Below are positions 24,725-32,706 of a stretch of DNA of 64,000 nt, piece after piece; the stretch's first letter is position 1; each line of letters begins with the position of its first letter. The DNA is from Bradyrhizobium sp. C9 (GTDB taxonomy: Bacteria; Pseudomonadota; Alphaproteobacteria; Rhizobiales; Xanthobacteraceae): NCBI RefSeq assembly GCF_002532045.1, contig NZ_NWTG01000013.1:124001-188000 (forward strand), in the 5' to 3' direction. A program made the position numbers and the translations under genes. The notes below the pieces were generated by a model. It made no database searches. It worked only from the letters and a program-made list of their open reading frames with translations, and had not been told where the DNA came from.

Positions 24725-26113
24725 ATGGCGGGACATGCGCGTCCGCAGGTCACGGCACGCAGTTTCTGGATCCTCTCACCGTGCCTCTTCCTGGCCACGC
24801 TGCTTCCTGCGTTAGCTGCCTCGCCCGACCTCTCCGGAGAGATGGTGACGCTCAAAAATGCGCAGACGGCGCGGCACCTGGGCGACAAGCTGCATGATGT
24901 GCCGAGCGTGCTCGACTATGGAGCCGTGTGCAACACGGTCGTGCTCAGATGGCACCGAATGTCGATCGCCGCAGGTTCGCGGCAGTTGACAGTGCCTGAT
25001 GCGTGGTTCGGGTCGGGCGACGTTGGCAAACTGATCGTTGTTGCCGGTGCCGGCGCGGGCGGCGCCAATCTGGCCGGTAGCATCACGCAGGTCGAATCCA
25101 AATCGCAAATCGTCCTCGCGCTCCCGGCGCAGACGTCGGTCGACGTACATGACGGCTATCTCGCCTATGGCACGGACGATGCGCCGGCGATCAATGCGAT
25201 CTTCTCGGGCGCTTCAGTCCCGCAATGGGACCTTGGCGAGCTGCGCCTGCCGCACGGCGTATGTGGCGTCGGCGCGACCATCGCGTTGCCGGGCGGCCGC
25301 GAGAGGGGCGCGTTCGGCATAGAGCAGGTCACGCTGCGTGGCGGCGGCCGCGGCGCATCGTGGCTCGTGGCATTGGCGCCGATGCGCGCGGTGATCGAGG
25401 AACCGGCCGGTGAGCACAACCAGGCCAACTTGTTCGACTTCGGTATCGACGGTTCCGGCCTGGCCGACTTTGGTGCAGACATCCAGGGCGGTCATGCCGG
25501 CCATCACGCCAACCTGTACTACAACGACAGCCGGATCGCGGGCCTGCATCTCGGGACCATCGCCGTCAACCCGGACGGCACGCTGACCAATCCGAAAAGC
25601 TGGTACACAAATGTTTGGGAGTTCATGGCCGACCACAGCACGATCACGGCGGACACGACGTCGATCATGCGGCATGGCGCGCCGCTGTTCGGCATCCTCA
25701 ACTCGGCAGGCGACAGCCATTTCAGCGACATGGTCGTTGCCCATGCCTCGGTCGCCAACGTGCGAGATACCGGCTCAGCCCACAATTTCTACACGAATGT
25801 GCACGCGTGGGGGAACCCACGTTACGAGTACTGGACGCGGGGCAAAATCCAGTTCTCCAACTGCGAGGTCGACGGCGCGTCGGAAGCCGGCGTGCGCAGC
25901 GATGAGGACGGGCTGGTTTGGACCGGTGGAGCGATGATCTCCATGAACAAGGGCGCGCCGGCCGGCTTTTTCTTTCCGACCGCGACAGGTCATCACGCCA
26001 TCGTCGGTCCTGATATTCAGGATATCCCGTCGCGCGCCTATATTCGCCTGGGAGCAGGGGCGCAGCTGCACGATTCGATCATTCAGATTCAGGGCCTGGC
26101 CGAAACACATTAG
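24725..26113 (+). CDS. Secreted right-handed beta-helix protein (pectate-lyase-like fold)
   Basis: 462 residues with a signal peptide (SFWILSPCLFLATLLPALA) and the N-terminal motif of the pectate-lyase superfamily (VPSVLDYGAVCNT... then GTDDAPAINAIFSGA), followed by irregular beta-helix turns (FDFGIDGSGLADFGADIQGG; NSAGDSHFSDMVVAHASV). No catalytic set can be assigned. Upstream in-frame ATGs at 24617 and 24635 would add 30-36 residues with a second hydrophobic stretch; 24725 gives the cleanest signal peptide. It lies 119 bases after the AlgL-like gene and may form a small polysaccharide-processing unit with it. Confidence 0.7.
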   Translation: MAGHARPQVTARSFWILSPCLFLATLLPALAASPDLSGEMVTLKNAQTARHLGDKLHDVPSVLDYGAVCNTVVLRWHRMSIAAGSRQLTVPDAWFGSGDVGKLIVVAGAGAGGANLAGSITQVESKSQIVLALPAQTSVDVHDGYLAYGTDDAPAINAIFSGASVPQWDLGELRLPHGVCGVGATIALPGGRERGAFGIEQVTLRGGGRGASWLVALAPMRAVIEEPAGEHNQANLFDFGIDGSGLADFGADIQGGHAGHHANLYYNDSRIAGLHLGTIAVNPDGTLTNPKSWYTNVWEFMADHSTITADTTSIMRHGAPLFGILNSAGDSHFSDMVVAHASVANVRDTGSAHNFYTNVHAWGNPRYEYWTRGKIQFSNCEVDGASEAGVRSDEDGLVWTGGAMISMNKGAPAGFFFPTATGHHAIVGPDIQDIPSRAYIRLGAGAQLHDSIIQIQGLAETH

Positions 26114-26170
26114 TCCAGGGCGTATGGACCGGACTGCACCGGAGCCGCTGCCGGCGCCTACCGTCGTGGC

Positions 26171-26476
26171 CTACTCGCTCTCGCTGGTCGCCGGCGCCGC
26201 GTACATGTCCCGTGCGCGCCGGGTCACGGCCGCATAGCGCGCGGTCGCACTGAGGCTCATCAGGCCGGCGCGCACCAGCCCGAGGATGGCGCGGCGCGAG
26301 TGGAATGGCCCGGTCTTGCTCGCGGCATATCCGCGCGGGTAGAGCTGCAGGCGGCCGGCGAGCGCCTCCTGCAACGCCAGCTTCTGGGTCGCGCTCAGGC
26401 GCCGGCGCCGCGCAGGCTTTTCCGCTTCCGCCAGCATGAGCTCGATACCCAACGATTTCCGTGGCGCGGCCTTCAT
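26171..26476 (-). CDS. Hypothetical protein, basic and helical
   Basis: 101 residues, strongly basic (RRRRLSATQKLALQEALAGR), with a possible helical DNA-binding-like region (FHSRRAILGLVRAGLMSLSA). GGAG lies 13 bases before the ATG chosen at 26476; an upstream ATG at 26587 would add 37 residues of low-complexity sequence. I recognise no family. It is convergent with the beta-helix gene and divergent from the two-component pair, so it could be cotranscribed with neither. Confidence 0.5.
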   Translation of the reverse strand: MKAAPRKSLGIELMLAEAEKPARRRRLSATQKLALQEALAGRLQLYPRGYAASKTGPFHSRRAILGLVRAGLMSLSATARYAAVTRRARDMYAAPATSESE

Positions 26477-26625
26477 TGTCAGCTCACACTCCGGCCGACT
26501 GGCGCGACCTTCCGCGAGGCCCGGCGACCGGCCGGCATCGCCATGGACGCCGGCGTGTGGCACATCATGGCTTGCGCTGTTACTCATTCGTAAGACAGAA
26601 CCGCATTTCGGGCGGCAGCGGCATC

Positions 26626-26659
26626 TGACGAAAGTCAGGATCAGTTGTGACGAAAGTCA
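26626..26659. promoter_or_regulatory. Two phased copies of the palindrome TGAC-GAAA-GTCA
   Basis: TGACGAAAGTCA occurs at 26626-26637 and 26648-26659. Each copy is itself an inverted repeat (TGAC/GTCA around four bases) and the copies start 22 bases apart, two DNA turns, so two dimers would sit on the same face. They lie 66-99 bases before the histidine-kinase start codon. This is a strong candidate operator, perhaps for the LuxR-type response regulator encoded downstream. Confidence 0.6.
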
Positions 26660-26724
26660 TATTCGTTTGCGGCCACTGCCGGCTTACGCCAGAGTGGGCT
26701 GCTCGCTGAGTTGATGGGCAACGC

Positions 26725-27795
26725 ATGATCGATCTGAGCGCGGATTTGCTTGCGGCCGCAGGAGCCGACGTCATCGGTCTCGCCGTCATCGGTGCCGACC
26801 GAAGCATGCAGCGGAAGATCGGGCGGCTGGTCGAATGGCTTCCCGCGATCGGCGTCGATTGCTGCGAATGCATGCTGCTGGTCGGCATGGAGGCCGAGCT
26901 GGCGGCGCTGGCCGGCGGCCAGCGGGACATGATCGCACTGGCCGGCGTCCGCGGTGCCTCGCCTGACATCACGCAGCCGATGACGGCGGTCGTGCTGTGG
27001 AATAACGCGCAGTCGCATTACTTCGTCATCGCCATGCCGGACTTCGCGGGACGTCAGGTCGAAACGCTGCTCGGCAGCGAGCGCCGGGCCCGCCGCCTGA
27101 TGGAGCAGCAGCTCGAGGCGGCCAGCGCGGAAGTGCGCTTTGCCTCGCTGGCGCGGACGCGGCTGCGGCTGGCGCGCGACCTGCACGATACGCTGGTGCA
27201 TTCGATCGTGGCGCTGCTGACCCAGATCCGGCTGATCAGGCATTATCTTTCGGCTGCCCCTGCGCGGGTGGCGGACAGCCTTGCAACCGCCGAAGACGCC
27301 GCAGCGAGCGGCCTCTCGCGCGCCCGCGAGGCCATCGATCGGCTGCGCACGCCCGACGATTTGAAGCTCGATCCCGATGTCGAAGGACTGCTCAGCGACT
27401 TCGCCGCGCGCAGCGGTGTCAGGGTGTCGATCCAGATCGACGAGGAGGCGCGTCCCGGCTTGCGCGATTGCGGCTTGACGGTTCAGCGCATCCTCAGCGA
27501 GGCATTGCGCAATGTTCAGGCACATGCGAAGGCACGCCGTGTCTCGTTTCACGCCTTCGAAGCGCCGGCTGCGGTCGGTCGCAAGCTCGTCGTCGAGATC
27601 CGCGACGACGGCCGCGGCTTCGATCTCGCGGTGCCCACTCCCGGACATTTCGGATTGATCGGGATGACCGAATTTGCTGAACTCGTCGGCGGAAGCTGCG
27701 CGGTGGAGAGCGCGCCCGGACAAGGAACGCTGGTCCGGATATCGCTCCCCGTGGCGGTGCCGCCGGCAGCGTCTGCCGGCCTGCTGGCCGATTGA
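26725..27795 (+). CDS. Soluble NarL-type sensor histidine kinase
   Basis: 356 residues without a signal peptide or membrane helix, so a cytoplasmic sensor. The N-terminal ~110 residues look PAS-like and carry a cysteine cluster (C46, C47, C49 in VDCCECMLL). A linker helix leads to the HisKA_3 box with phospho-acceptor His154 (RDLHDTLVHSIVALL), then an ATPase domain with N box (ILSEALRNVQAHAKA), G1 (DDGRGFD) and G2 (GHFGLIGM). It is followed 46 bases later by its probable response regulator. The cysteine cluster could bind a metal or sense redox state (inference). Confidence 0.88.
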   Translation: MIDLSADLLAAAGADVIGLAVIGADRSMQRKIGRLVEWLPAIGVDCCECMLLVGMEAELAALAGGQRDMIALAGVRGASPDITQPMTAVVLWNNAQSHYFVIAMPDFAGRQVETLLGSERRARRLMEQQLEAASAEVRFASLARTRLRLARDLHDTLVHSIVALLTQIRLIRHYLSAAPARVADSLATAEDAAASGLSRAREAIDRLRTPDDLKLDPDVEGLLSDFAARSGVRVSIQIDEEARPGLRDCGLTVQRILSEALRNVQAHAKARRVSFHAFEAPAAVGRKLVVEIRDDGRGFDLAVPTPGHFGLIGMTEFAELVGGSCAVESAPGQGTLVRISLPVAVPPAASAGLLAD

Positions 27796-27841
27796 TGTCG
27801 TTGCCGCCTATTCAGAACCTTCGAGAGGATGACTGAAGCCC

Positions 27842-28498
27842 GTGAGCAGAATTGAGAAGGTGCGGGTGCTGATTGCCGAGGATCAGACCCTGATCAGGGA
27901 AGGTATCGCCACACTGCTTGCCCAGCAGAACGACGATTTCGAGATCCTTCCCGGCGCGTCCGACGGCGAGCAGGCCATCGAATTCGCGCGGCGCTATCGG
28001 CCGGACGTCATCCTGATGGACCTGCAGATGCCGCGTGTCGACGGCATCGCGGCGACCCAGCGGATCCTGCGCGAGCTGCCGCAGACCCATATCGTCGTGC
28101 TGACGACATTCGAGACCAACGATCTGATCTTCGAGGCGGTCAGCGCCGGCGCCAAGGCGTATCTCCTGAAGGACGCCAGGATGGAGGAGATCGCATCAAC
28201 CATCCGCGCGGTGATCAACGGCCAGTCCGGGCTGTCGCCCAGCGTCGCCGCGCGCATCCTCGACGAGTTCAAGCGGCTGCGCGGCCCGCGCGTCTCGGCG
28301 AAGCTGCCGGTTCGCGACGGGCTGACGGCGCGGGAGAATGAAATTCTCACGCTGATCGTCGAGGGCAAGAGCAATACCGAGATCGGTGAACGGCTGCATT
28401 TGGCCGAGGGCACGGTGAAGAACTATGTCAGCACCATCCTGGAGAAATGCCAGGTCAAGAACCGTACGGAACTGGCAATAAAGGCAATAACTTACTAG
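27842..28498 (+). CDS. NarL/FixJ-family response regulator
   Basis: 218 residues: receiver domain with acidic pocket (IAEDQ), phospho-acceptor Asp60 (VILMDLQMPRVDG), conserved Thr (VLTTFE) and Lys (AYLLKDA), then a LuxR-type helix-turn-helix (LTARENEILTLIVEGKSNTE; LHLAEGTVKNYVSTIL). GTG start. It completes the two-component pair with the kinase upstream. It probably binds the phased TGAC-N4-GTCA sites before the kinase gene, and may also control the GTPase/OmpA genes that follow 160 bases later (inference). Confidence 0.93.
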   Translation: MSRIEKVRVLIAEDQTLIREGIATLLAQQNDDFEILPGASDGEQAIEFARRYRPDVILMDLQMPRVDGIAATQRILRELPQTHIVVLTTFETNDLIFEAVSAGAKAYLLKDARMEEIASTIRAVINGQSGLSPSVAARILDEFKRLRGPRVSAKLPVRDGLTARENEILTLIVEGKSNTEIGERLHLAEGTVKNYVSTILEKCQVKNRTELAIKAITY

Positions 28499-28512
28499 AA
28501 ATAATTGCCCCT

Positions 28513-28531
28513 AACCGCACACCACGCGGTT
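28513..28531 (+). terminator. Weak hairpin after the response-regulator gene
   Basis: AACCGC (28513-28518) pairs with GCGGTT (28526-28531) around a seven-base loop, 15 bases after the stop. No T-run follows, so it is at best an attenuator between the two-component pair and the downstream coiled-coil gene. Confidence 0.3.
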
Positions 28532-28657
28532 GATCCGGCTGAGATTGCTCGCCTTTCTCTGGGCCGCGCCGACAAAATTGGCTATAGGTTTGTTTCGGAT
28601 TTGCTTTTTGACATAGCAGGTCCGGATTGCGCGGCTTTGACTAAACAGGGAATGACC

Positions 28658-29020
28658 ATGAAGGGTATCGAGCGCCAGACCAAGGATAGCGATGGACTGG
28701 CAAGCGCGGCGGCCGGCAACGGCGCGGACGCCGCGGCGCATGGCATGGCGGCGATCGATCAGGTCCGCGATCTCCTGTTCGGCGGCGCGCAACGCTCGAT
28801 TGAGACCAACCTCTCGGGTCTACGCGAGGAGATGCAGGCCTCGCTGAAGCAGATGCAGGCCGACTTCACCAACGAGCTCACCGCGCTGCAGGCCCGGCTC
28901 TCCGACCTCGAGCGCGATACCGAGCAGAAGCGCCTCGACTCGCTGAAGGATGTCGGTGCGGCCATCACCCAGCTCGGCGCTGCGATCAGCGGATTGGGAT
29001 CCGGCCGCACGGGCAAATAG
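28658..29020 (+). CDS. Small coiled-coil protein, first gene of the OmpA/GTPase set
   Basis: 120 residues, cytoplasmic by sequence, with a short N-terminal region, a helix (AIDQVRDLLFGGAQRSIETN) and a long coiled coil (LREEMQASLKQMQADFTNEL, continuing with heptads to about residue 95), ending in a Gly-rich tail. The ATG at 28658 is favoured because CAGGGA lies seven bases upstream. It ends one base before the OmpA-domain gene, so the two are cotranscribed. No family recognised; likely a cytoplasmic scaffold for the membrane protein or GTPase encoded next. Confidence 0.72.
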   Translation: MKGIERQTKDSDGLASAAAGNGADAAAHGMAAIDQVRDLLFGGAQRSIETNLSGLREEMQASLKQMQADFTNELTALQARLSDLERDTEQKRLDSLKDVGAAITQLGAAISGLGSGRTGK

Positions 29021-29021
29021 C

Positions 29022-30773
29022 ATGGCAGCTGCTGCCGGCCAGAACCGCGAGATCGAGCAGCTCAGGACATTGCTGTTTCAGCCCGAGGCGACGCGTCTGA
29101 CCTCGCTGGAGGCCGACCTCGACTCGTTGCAGCGCTATGTCGGCAACGCCGATCGGCTGGAGACGGCCACCGCCGGCATTCTGGTCGAGGCGCTGGAGCG
29201 CGCCGAGGTCAACCGGCCGCGCGAGCTCGCCACCGCGATTGCGCCGGTCGTGGTCTCCGCGATCCGCAACGAGATCAAGAATTCGCGCGAGCAGATGATC
29301 GAGGCGCTCTATCCGATCGTCGGCCGGCTGGTCAGCGCCGCGGTCGCAAATGCGTTCCGGGAACTGGTTGCCTCGCTCGAGCAGCGCATCAATGCGCTGA
29401 CCTCGGCGCAATTGTGGGTCGGGCGGGTCAAGTCGCTGGTGACGGGACGTCCGATCAGCGAGTTCGTGCTCGCCGACAGTCCGCCGCAGATCAACCGGCT
29501 CCTGATCATCGAACGCGGCAATGGCCGCCTGATCGCCGACTGGAAGCGCGAGGCGAGCGCCGACGAGCGCGCCGACCTGCTCAGCGCCATGGTCGCGGCG
29601 ATCCTCGAATTCTCCGTGCAGGCGCTGGCCGGCGAAGGCAATCTGCAGACGCTCGATTTCGGCGGCCGGCAGCTCGCGCTGCGCGCCTCGCCCCGCTTCA
29701 TCCTGGCGGCGGAGTGCCTGGGACCGCTGCGCCCGGCCGACAATGCCAGGATCAATTCGCTGTTCTTCGATGCGATCGAGCGTATCGACCGCGGCGCGGA
29801 TTGCGACGCGCCGATGCTCGCCTCGCTCGCATCCGCGATCGAGACCGACGACGCGCCGCGGCGGATCGCGAGCCGACGCGGCAAGGTGATCCTGTTTGCC
29901 GTGCTCGCAGCCGTGGCCGCATTGCTGCTCTGGTTTGCCGCGACCTCGCTGACGCGCGCCCTTTTGGAGCGGCGGACCCATGCCGCGCTGGAGCAGCTCG
30001 TCGCGAAGCAGCCCCTGCTGGCCACGTTCCCGCTGCGGCTCGACTTCGACCACGGCAGCCGAAGTGTGGCCGTCTCGGGCATCGAGCCGAGCCAGTTGGA
30101 AACGACGCCGGTGATCGACGCGCTCGCTACGGCCGCAGCGCCGTACAAGGTCGTCGACCGCATCGGGCTGGTGTCCACGCCGGACCAGGCGGCGGCGTCG
30201 CAGGCCGGCATTGCGGGCCTGCAGCAGAGCCTGACGCGCCTGCAGGCGAGCCTCGACCAGATGCGCGAGGCGATGGGCGCGCAGGCGAAGTCGGGCGACG
30301 AGAAATATGCCGCTCTCGCCGCGCAGTATGACAAGCTCGGCGAGCAGTCCACGAAGTTGAGCGAGCAAGTCACGAAGCTGCAATCCGTCGCCGACGGTCC
30401 GGCCGCGCGGCTCGATCGCTTCATCGCCTCGACGGCAATCTTCTTCATCAACAATTCGGACGAAGTCCTCGACAACGACCAGGCCGAGCAGCAGCTGCGC
30501 GAGCTCGCCGCGCTGCTGACGAACAATGATCTCAGGCTGCGGATCGTCGGCTATGCCGATCAGAGCGGCACCGAGGGCACCAACAAGACGCTGGGGCGCA
30601 AGCGGGCGGAGCAGGTGCAGCGCAGGCTGACCGCGCTCGGGGTCGACCCGTCCCGGCTGATCTTGGTTTCGCGCGCCGCGACGATGCCGATCACCGACCG
30701 GCTCGATGCCACCGTCGGCGGCAACCGCCGCGTGGCGTTCGAGACGGTCTACCGAAGCGAAGTGGCCCGCTGA
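29022..30773 (+). CDS. Inner-membrane OmpA-domain protein with longin/roadblock-like cytoplasmic region
   Basis: 583 residues. The N-terminal ~285 residues lack a signal peptide: a coiled-coil/helical part (1-130), then an alpha/beta region (about 143-255) with the pattern of longin or roadblock domains (NRLLIIERGNGRLIADW; LLSAMVAAILEFSVQALAG; QLALRASPRFILAAECLG), which in other systems bind small GTPases. One membrane helix follows (287-310, GKVILFAVLAAVAALLLWF), then a periplasmic BON-like stretch, coiled coil and a C-terminal OmpA/peptidoglycan-binding domain (about 465-580, VGYADQSGTEGTNKTLGRKR). Stop overlaps the GTPase start by one base, strongly linking their functions. The longin assignment is by eye. 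Confidence 0.82.
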   Translation: MAAAAGQNREIEQLRTLLFQPEATRLTSLEADLDSLQRYVGNADRLETATAGILVEALERAEVNRPRELATAIAPVVVSAIRNEIKNSREQMIEALYPIVGRLVSAAVANAFRELVASLEQRINALTSAQLWVGRVKSLVTGRPISEFVLADSPPQINRLLIIERGNGRLIADWKREASADERADLLSAMVAAILEFSVQALAGEGNLQTLDFGGRQLALRASPRFILAAECLGPLRPADNARINSLFFDAIERIDRGADCDAPMLASLASAIETDDAPRRIASRRGKVILFAVLAAVAALLLWFAATSLTRALLERRTHAALEQLVAKQPLLATFPLRLDFDHGSRSVAVSGIEPSQLETTPVIDALATAAAPYKVVDRIGLVSTPDQAAASQAGIAGLQQSLTRLQASLDQMREAMGAQAKSGDEKYAALAAQYDKLGEQSTKLSEQVTKLQSVADGPAARLDRFIASTAIFFINNSDEVLDNDQAEQQLRELAALLTNNDLRLRIVGYADQSGTEGTNKTLGRKRAEQVQRRLTALGVDPSRLILVSRAATMPITDRLDATVGGNRRVAFETVYRSEVAR

Positions 30774-31273
30774 TGCTCACCGCAAAAGTCATGCTGCTCG
30801 GCGATATGGGGGTCGGCAAGACCTCGATCCTCTATCGGCTGATCTACAATCGGTTCGAGGGCCAGTACAAATCCACGCTCGGCGTCGAGATCCTGAGCCA
30901 TGACGTGACGCTGGCCGATGGCGGCGACCCGATGCGCCTCGTGCTGTGGGACACCGACGGCGATTTCGGCACGCAGATCTTCGACACGGTTTATGTCACC
31001 GGCGCATCCGCCGCCATCATCGTGTCCGATGTCACGCGGCCGCAGACCGTGACCCGCATGGTCGAGCTGGTCCGCGGTTTCGAGGAGCGATTCCCGGGCC
31101 GGCCCTACCGGGCGCTGCTCAACAAGACCGACCTGCCGGAAGCTGCCGGCAGCGCCGGCGCGATTGCCGAGCTCGCCAAGTCGAGCGTCAAGCCGGTTAG
31201 CGCCAAGACCGGCGTCGGCATTGCCGAATGCTTTGTCGAGCTCGCCCAGACCATTCGCCGCCGTCAGCTCTAG
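30773..31273 (+). CDS. Ras/Rab-like small GTPase
   Basis: 166-residue GTP-binding protein of the Ras superfamily. G1 is GDMGVGKTS (G10-S18), G2 Thr is T35 (STLGVE), G3 is WDTDGDFG (D60-D64), G4 is NKTD (117-120) and G5 is SAK (143-145). The usual G3 DTAGQ is changed: the catalytic Gln position is Asp64. Bacterial Ras-like GTPases (MglA, Rup-type) act as polarity or signalling switches. Here it is translationally coupled to the OmpA-domain membrane protein, which probably acts as effector, anchor or exchange/activating factor. Confidence 0.88.
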   Translation: MLTAKVMLLGDMGVGKTSILYRLIYNRFEGQYKSTLGVEILSHDVTLADGGDPMRLVLWDTDGDFGTQIFDTVYVTGASAAIIVSDVTRPQTVTRMVELVRGFEERFPGRPYRALLNKTDLPEAAGSAGAIAELAKSSVKPVSAKTGVGIAECFVELAQTIRRRQL

Positions 31274-31615
31274 ATTTTCTCTGACGCGTCTTCCTCGCGC
31301 GAGGTGGCGTCCACTTCGCTCGACAACGCTCTTCTCAAAAAACTGAGGCGCAGGTTTGTGTCAGCCGTCCCGACTTCTCGGGGCTGGCGAATCGGGCCGG
31401 GACGGCTGACTTCATCGCACGTGGGGCGTACGATGAAACGCGCGCGACATGCGGTGCATGACCGCACGAATCTCTCCCCGACTGCACCACGCCGTCCCAC
31501 ACTCCGATAGTGACGATGGTCATCTTCCACTCGGCCAATGGCCTGCCTATCGTCCACTCGTCACTGGAACCAGCCACGAGACCAACGGTGTCCCGGGCGC
31601 ACGGAGTGAGAGATC
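31274..31615. other. 342-base intergenic region
   Basis: Contains the strong inverted repeat at 31360-31410 and no gene I can support. The short open frames here lack ribosome sites and family resemblance. The segment before the DUF3597 gene (31590-31615) has a GGAGTGAGAG ribosome site. Confidence 0.5.
31360..31410 (+). terminator. Perfect 13-bp inverted repeat with 25-base loop
   Basis: GTCAGCCGTCCCG (31360-31372) is exactly complementary to CGGGACGGCTGAC (31398-31410). It lies about 87 bases after the GTPase stop. The very stable stem suits a transcription end or RNA-processing structure, but the loop is large and no T-run follows, so a protein-binding palindrome or small structured RNA is also possible. 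Confidence 0.5.
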
Positions 31616-32020
31616 ATGAGCATTTTTGGAAGCATCATGGGTGCAATCTTCGGCCACGGTGCCCAGGCCAAAACACCTGAGACCACGACGGCTGCGCCGG
31701 GAGCATCGCCGGCGACGACGTCAACCGCCGCATCCACCGCGCCTGGAACGCCCGCCGCGCAAACGGTCGACGTCGCGGCGATCGTCGACAAGGCGGCGGC
31801 TGCCACCGGTGAGAAGCTCGATTGGCGGACCTCGATCGTCGACCTGATGAAGGCGCTCGGCCTCGACAGCAGCCTCGCTGCGCGCAAGGAGCTCGCCAGG
31901 GAGCTGCGCTACACCGGCGATACCAACAACACCGCTACCATGAATGTCTGGCTGCATCAGCAGGTGATGGCCAAGCTCGCCGCCAATGGCGGCAAGCTGC
32001 CGGCCGACATCAAGACCTGA
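31616..32020 (+). CDS. DUF3597 family protein
   Basis: 134 residues beginning MSIFGSIMGAIFGHG, an Ala/Thr/Pro linker (to about residue 45), then the DUF3597 domain (about 50-134: VDVAAIVDKAAAATGEKLDW; SIVDLMKALGLDSSLAARKE; MNVWLHQQVMAKLAANGG). The domain is a small helical fold resembling a LysM-containing-protein appendage, with no established biochemical role. No signal peptide is evident. It stands alone between the GTPase gene and two small genes. Confidence 0.85.
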   Translation: MSIFGSIMGAIFGHGAQAKTPETTTAAPGASPATTSTAASTAPGTPAAQTVDVAAIVDKAAAATGEKLDWRTSIVDLMKALGLDSSLAARKELARELRYTGDTNNTATMNVWLHQQVMAKLAANGGKLPADIKT

Positions 32021-32097
32021 TCGCCACCTCGAGCCGTGCGCGACGGTCACATCCCGCACGGCTCCGAACCATGTGTATTGCGTGAGGAGCAGTTGTG

Positions 32098-32382
32098 ATG
32101 ACCTCATCTCATCTTGCCATCCTGAACAGGCCACGGACTGGCGTCGTTGCCGCTTCGATCGGCACGGGACTCGGCCTCGCGATCATGGCGATGGGCATCA
32201 CCATCGCCATCGCCCGCGCCGATAGCGCCAGCGAGGAGCCGCGGCCGGCGAACGCGGATGCCGGTGTGCAGCGCGCCGCGCAGAACCTGCCGCCGGCGCG
32301 GGTCATCCTGCCGGCGCCGTGGGAGCAGGCCGCTCCCGCTCAGCAGGTCACAGCACCGGCGAATCCGGCAGATCACAAATAA
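32098..32382 (+). CDS. Small membrane-anchored protein, function unknown
   Basis: 94 residues with one hydrophobic segment (VVAASIGTGLGLAIMAMGIT) that may be a signal anchor, and a Pro/Ala-rich polar remainder (LPPARVILPAPWEQAAPAQQ). GAGGAG lies about eight bases before the ATG. No family recognised. It follows the DUF3597 gene by 77 bases and could be cotranscribed with it. Confidence 0.55.
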   Translation: MTSSHLAILNRPRTGVVAASIGTGLGLAIMAMGITIAIARADSASEEPRPANADAGVQRAAQNLPPARVILPAPWEQAAPAQQVTAPANPADHK

Positions 32383-32472
32383 TCTTCGCGCCTTCGTTGC
32401 GATCGACCATCCACGCATTGCGTCACGGTCGCTGTGAATGGCCCGCACACCACCCAGCTCTGGAGCCTCGCC

Positions 32473-32649
32473 ATGCCAGAACAGGTCAAGCTGCCCCGAA
32501 AATTGTCTCAGGAGCCCGGCGGTCCGCCGTCGCTGCGGCCGAGCCACCGGCGGGTCATCGAGGATCTCGACCGCTGGGCCAACAGCCCCGGCCTGCAGCC
32601 GCCGAGTGAAGGAGAGAAGCCGGGCGACGACAAGCGTCAGCGCAAGTAA
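32473..32649 (+). CDS. Small basic hypothetical protein
   Basis: 58 residues (MPEQVKLPRKLSQEPGGPPS ... ending KPGDDKRQRK), hydrophilic and probably disordered, with one short helix (SHRRVIEDLDRWANS). A GTG at 32434 would extend it by 13 residues. No family recognised; whether it is translated is uncertain, although its coding bias is similar to its neighbours. Confidence 0.45.
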   Translation: MPEQVKLPRKLSQEPGGPPSLRPSHRRVIEDLDRWANSPGLQPPSEGEKPGDDKRQRK

Positions 32650-32706
32650 GAGCGCCACCGATGGATCCGCATCGGCGCGGATGCGAGCCGGTGGTGCCGC
32701 CTTCAA

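Noticed and set aside
28986-30383. Minus-strand open frame over the OmpA-domain gene
   Set aside because: Antisense shadow without motifs; the OmpA-domain gene fits tightly with its neighbours.
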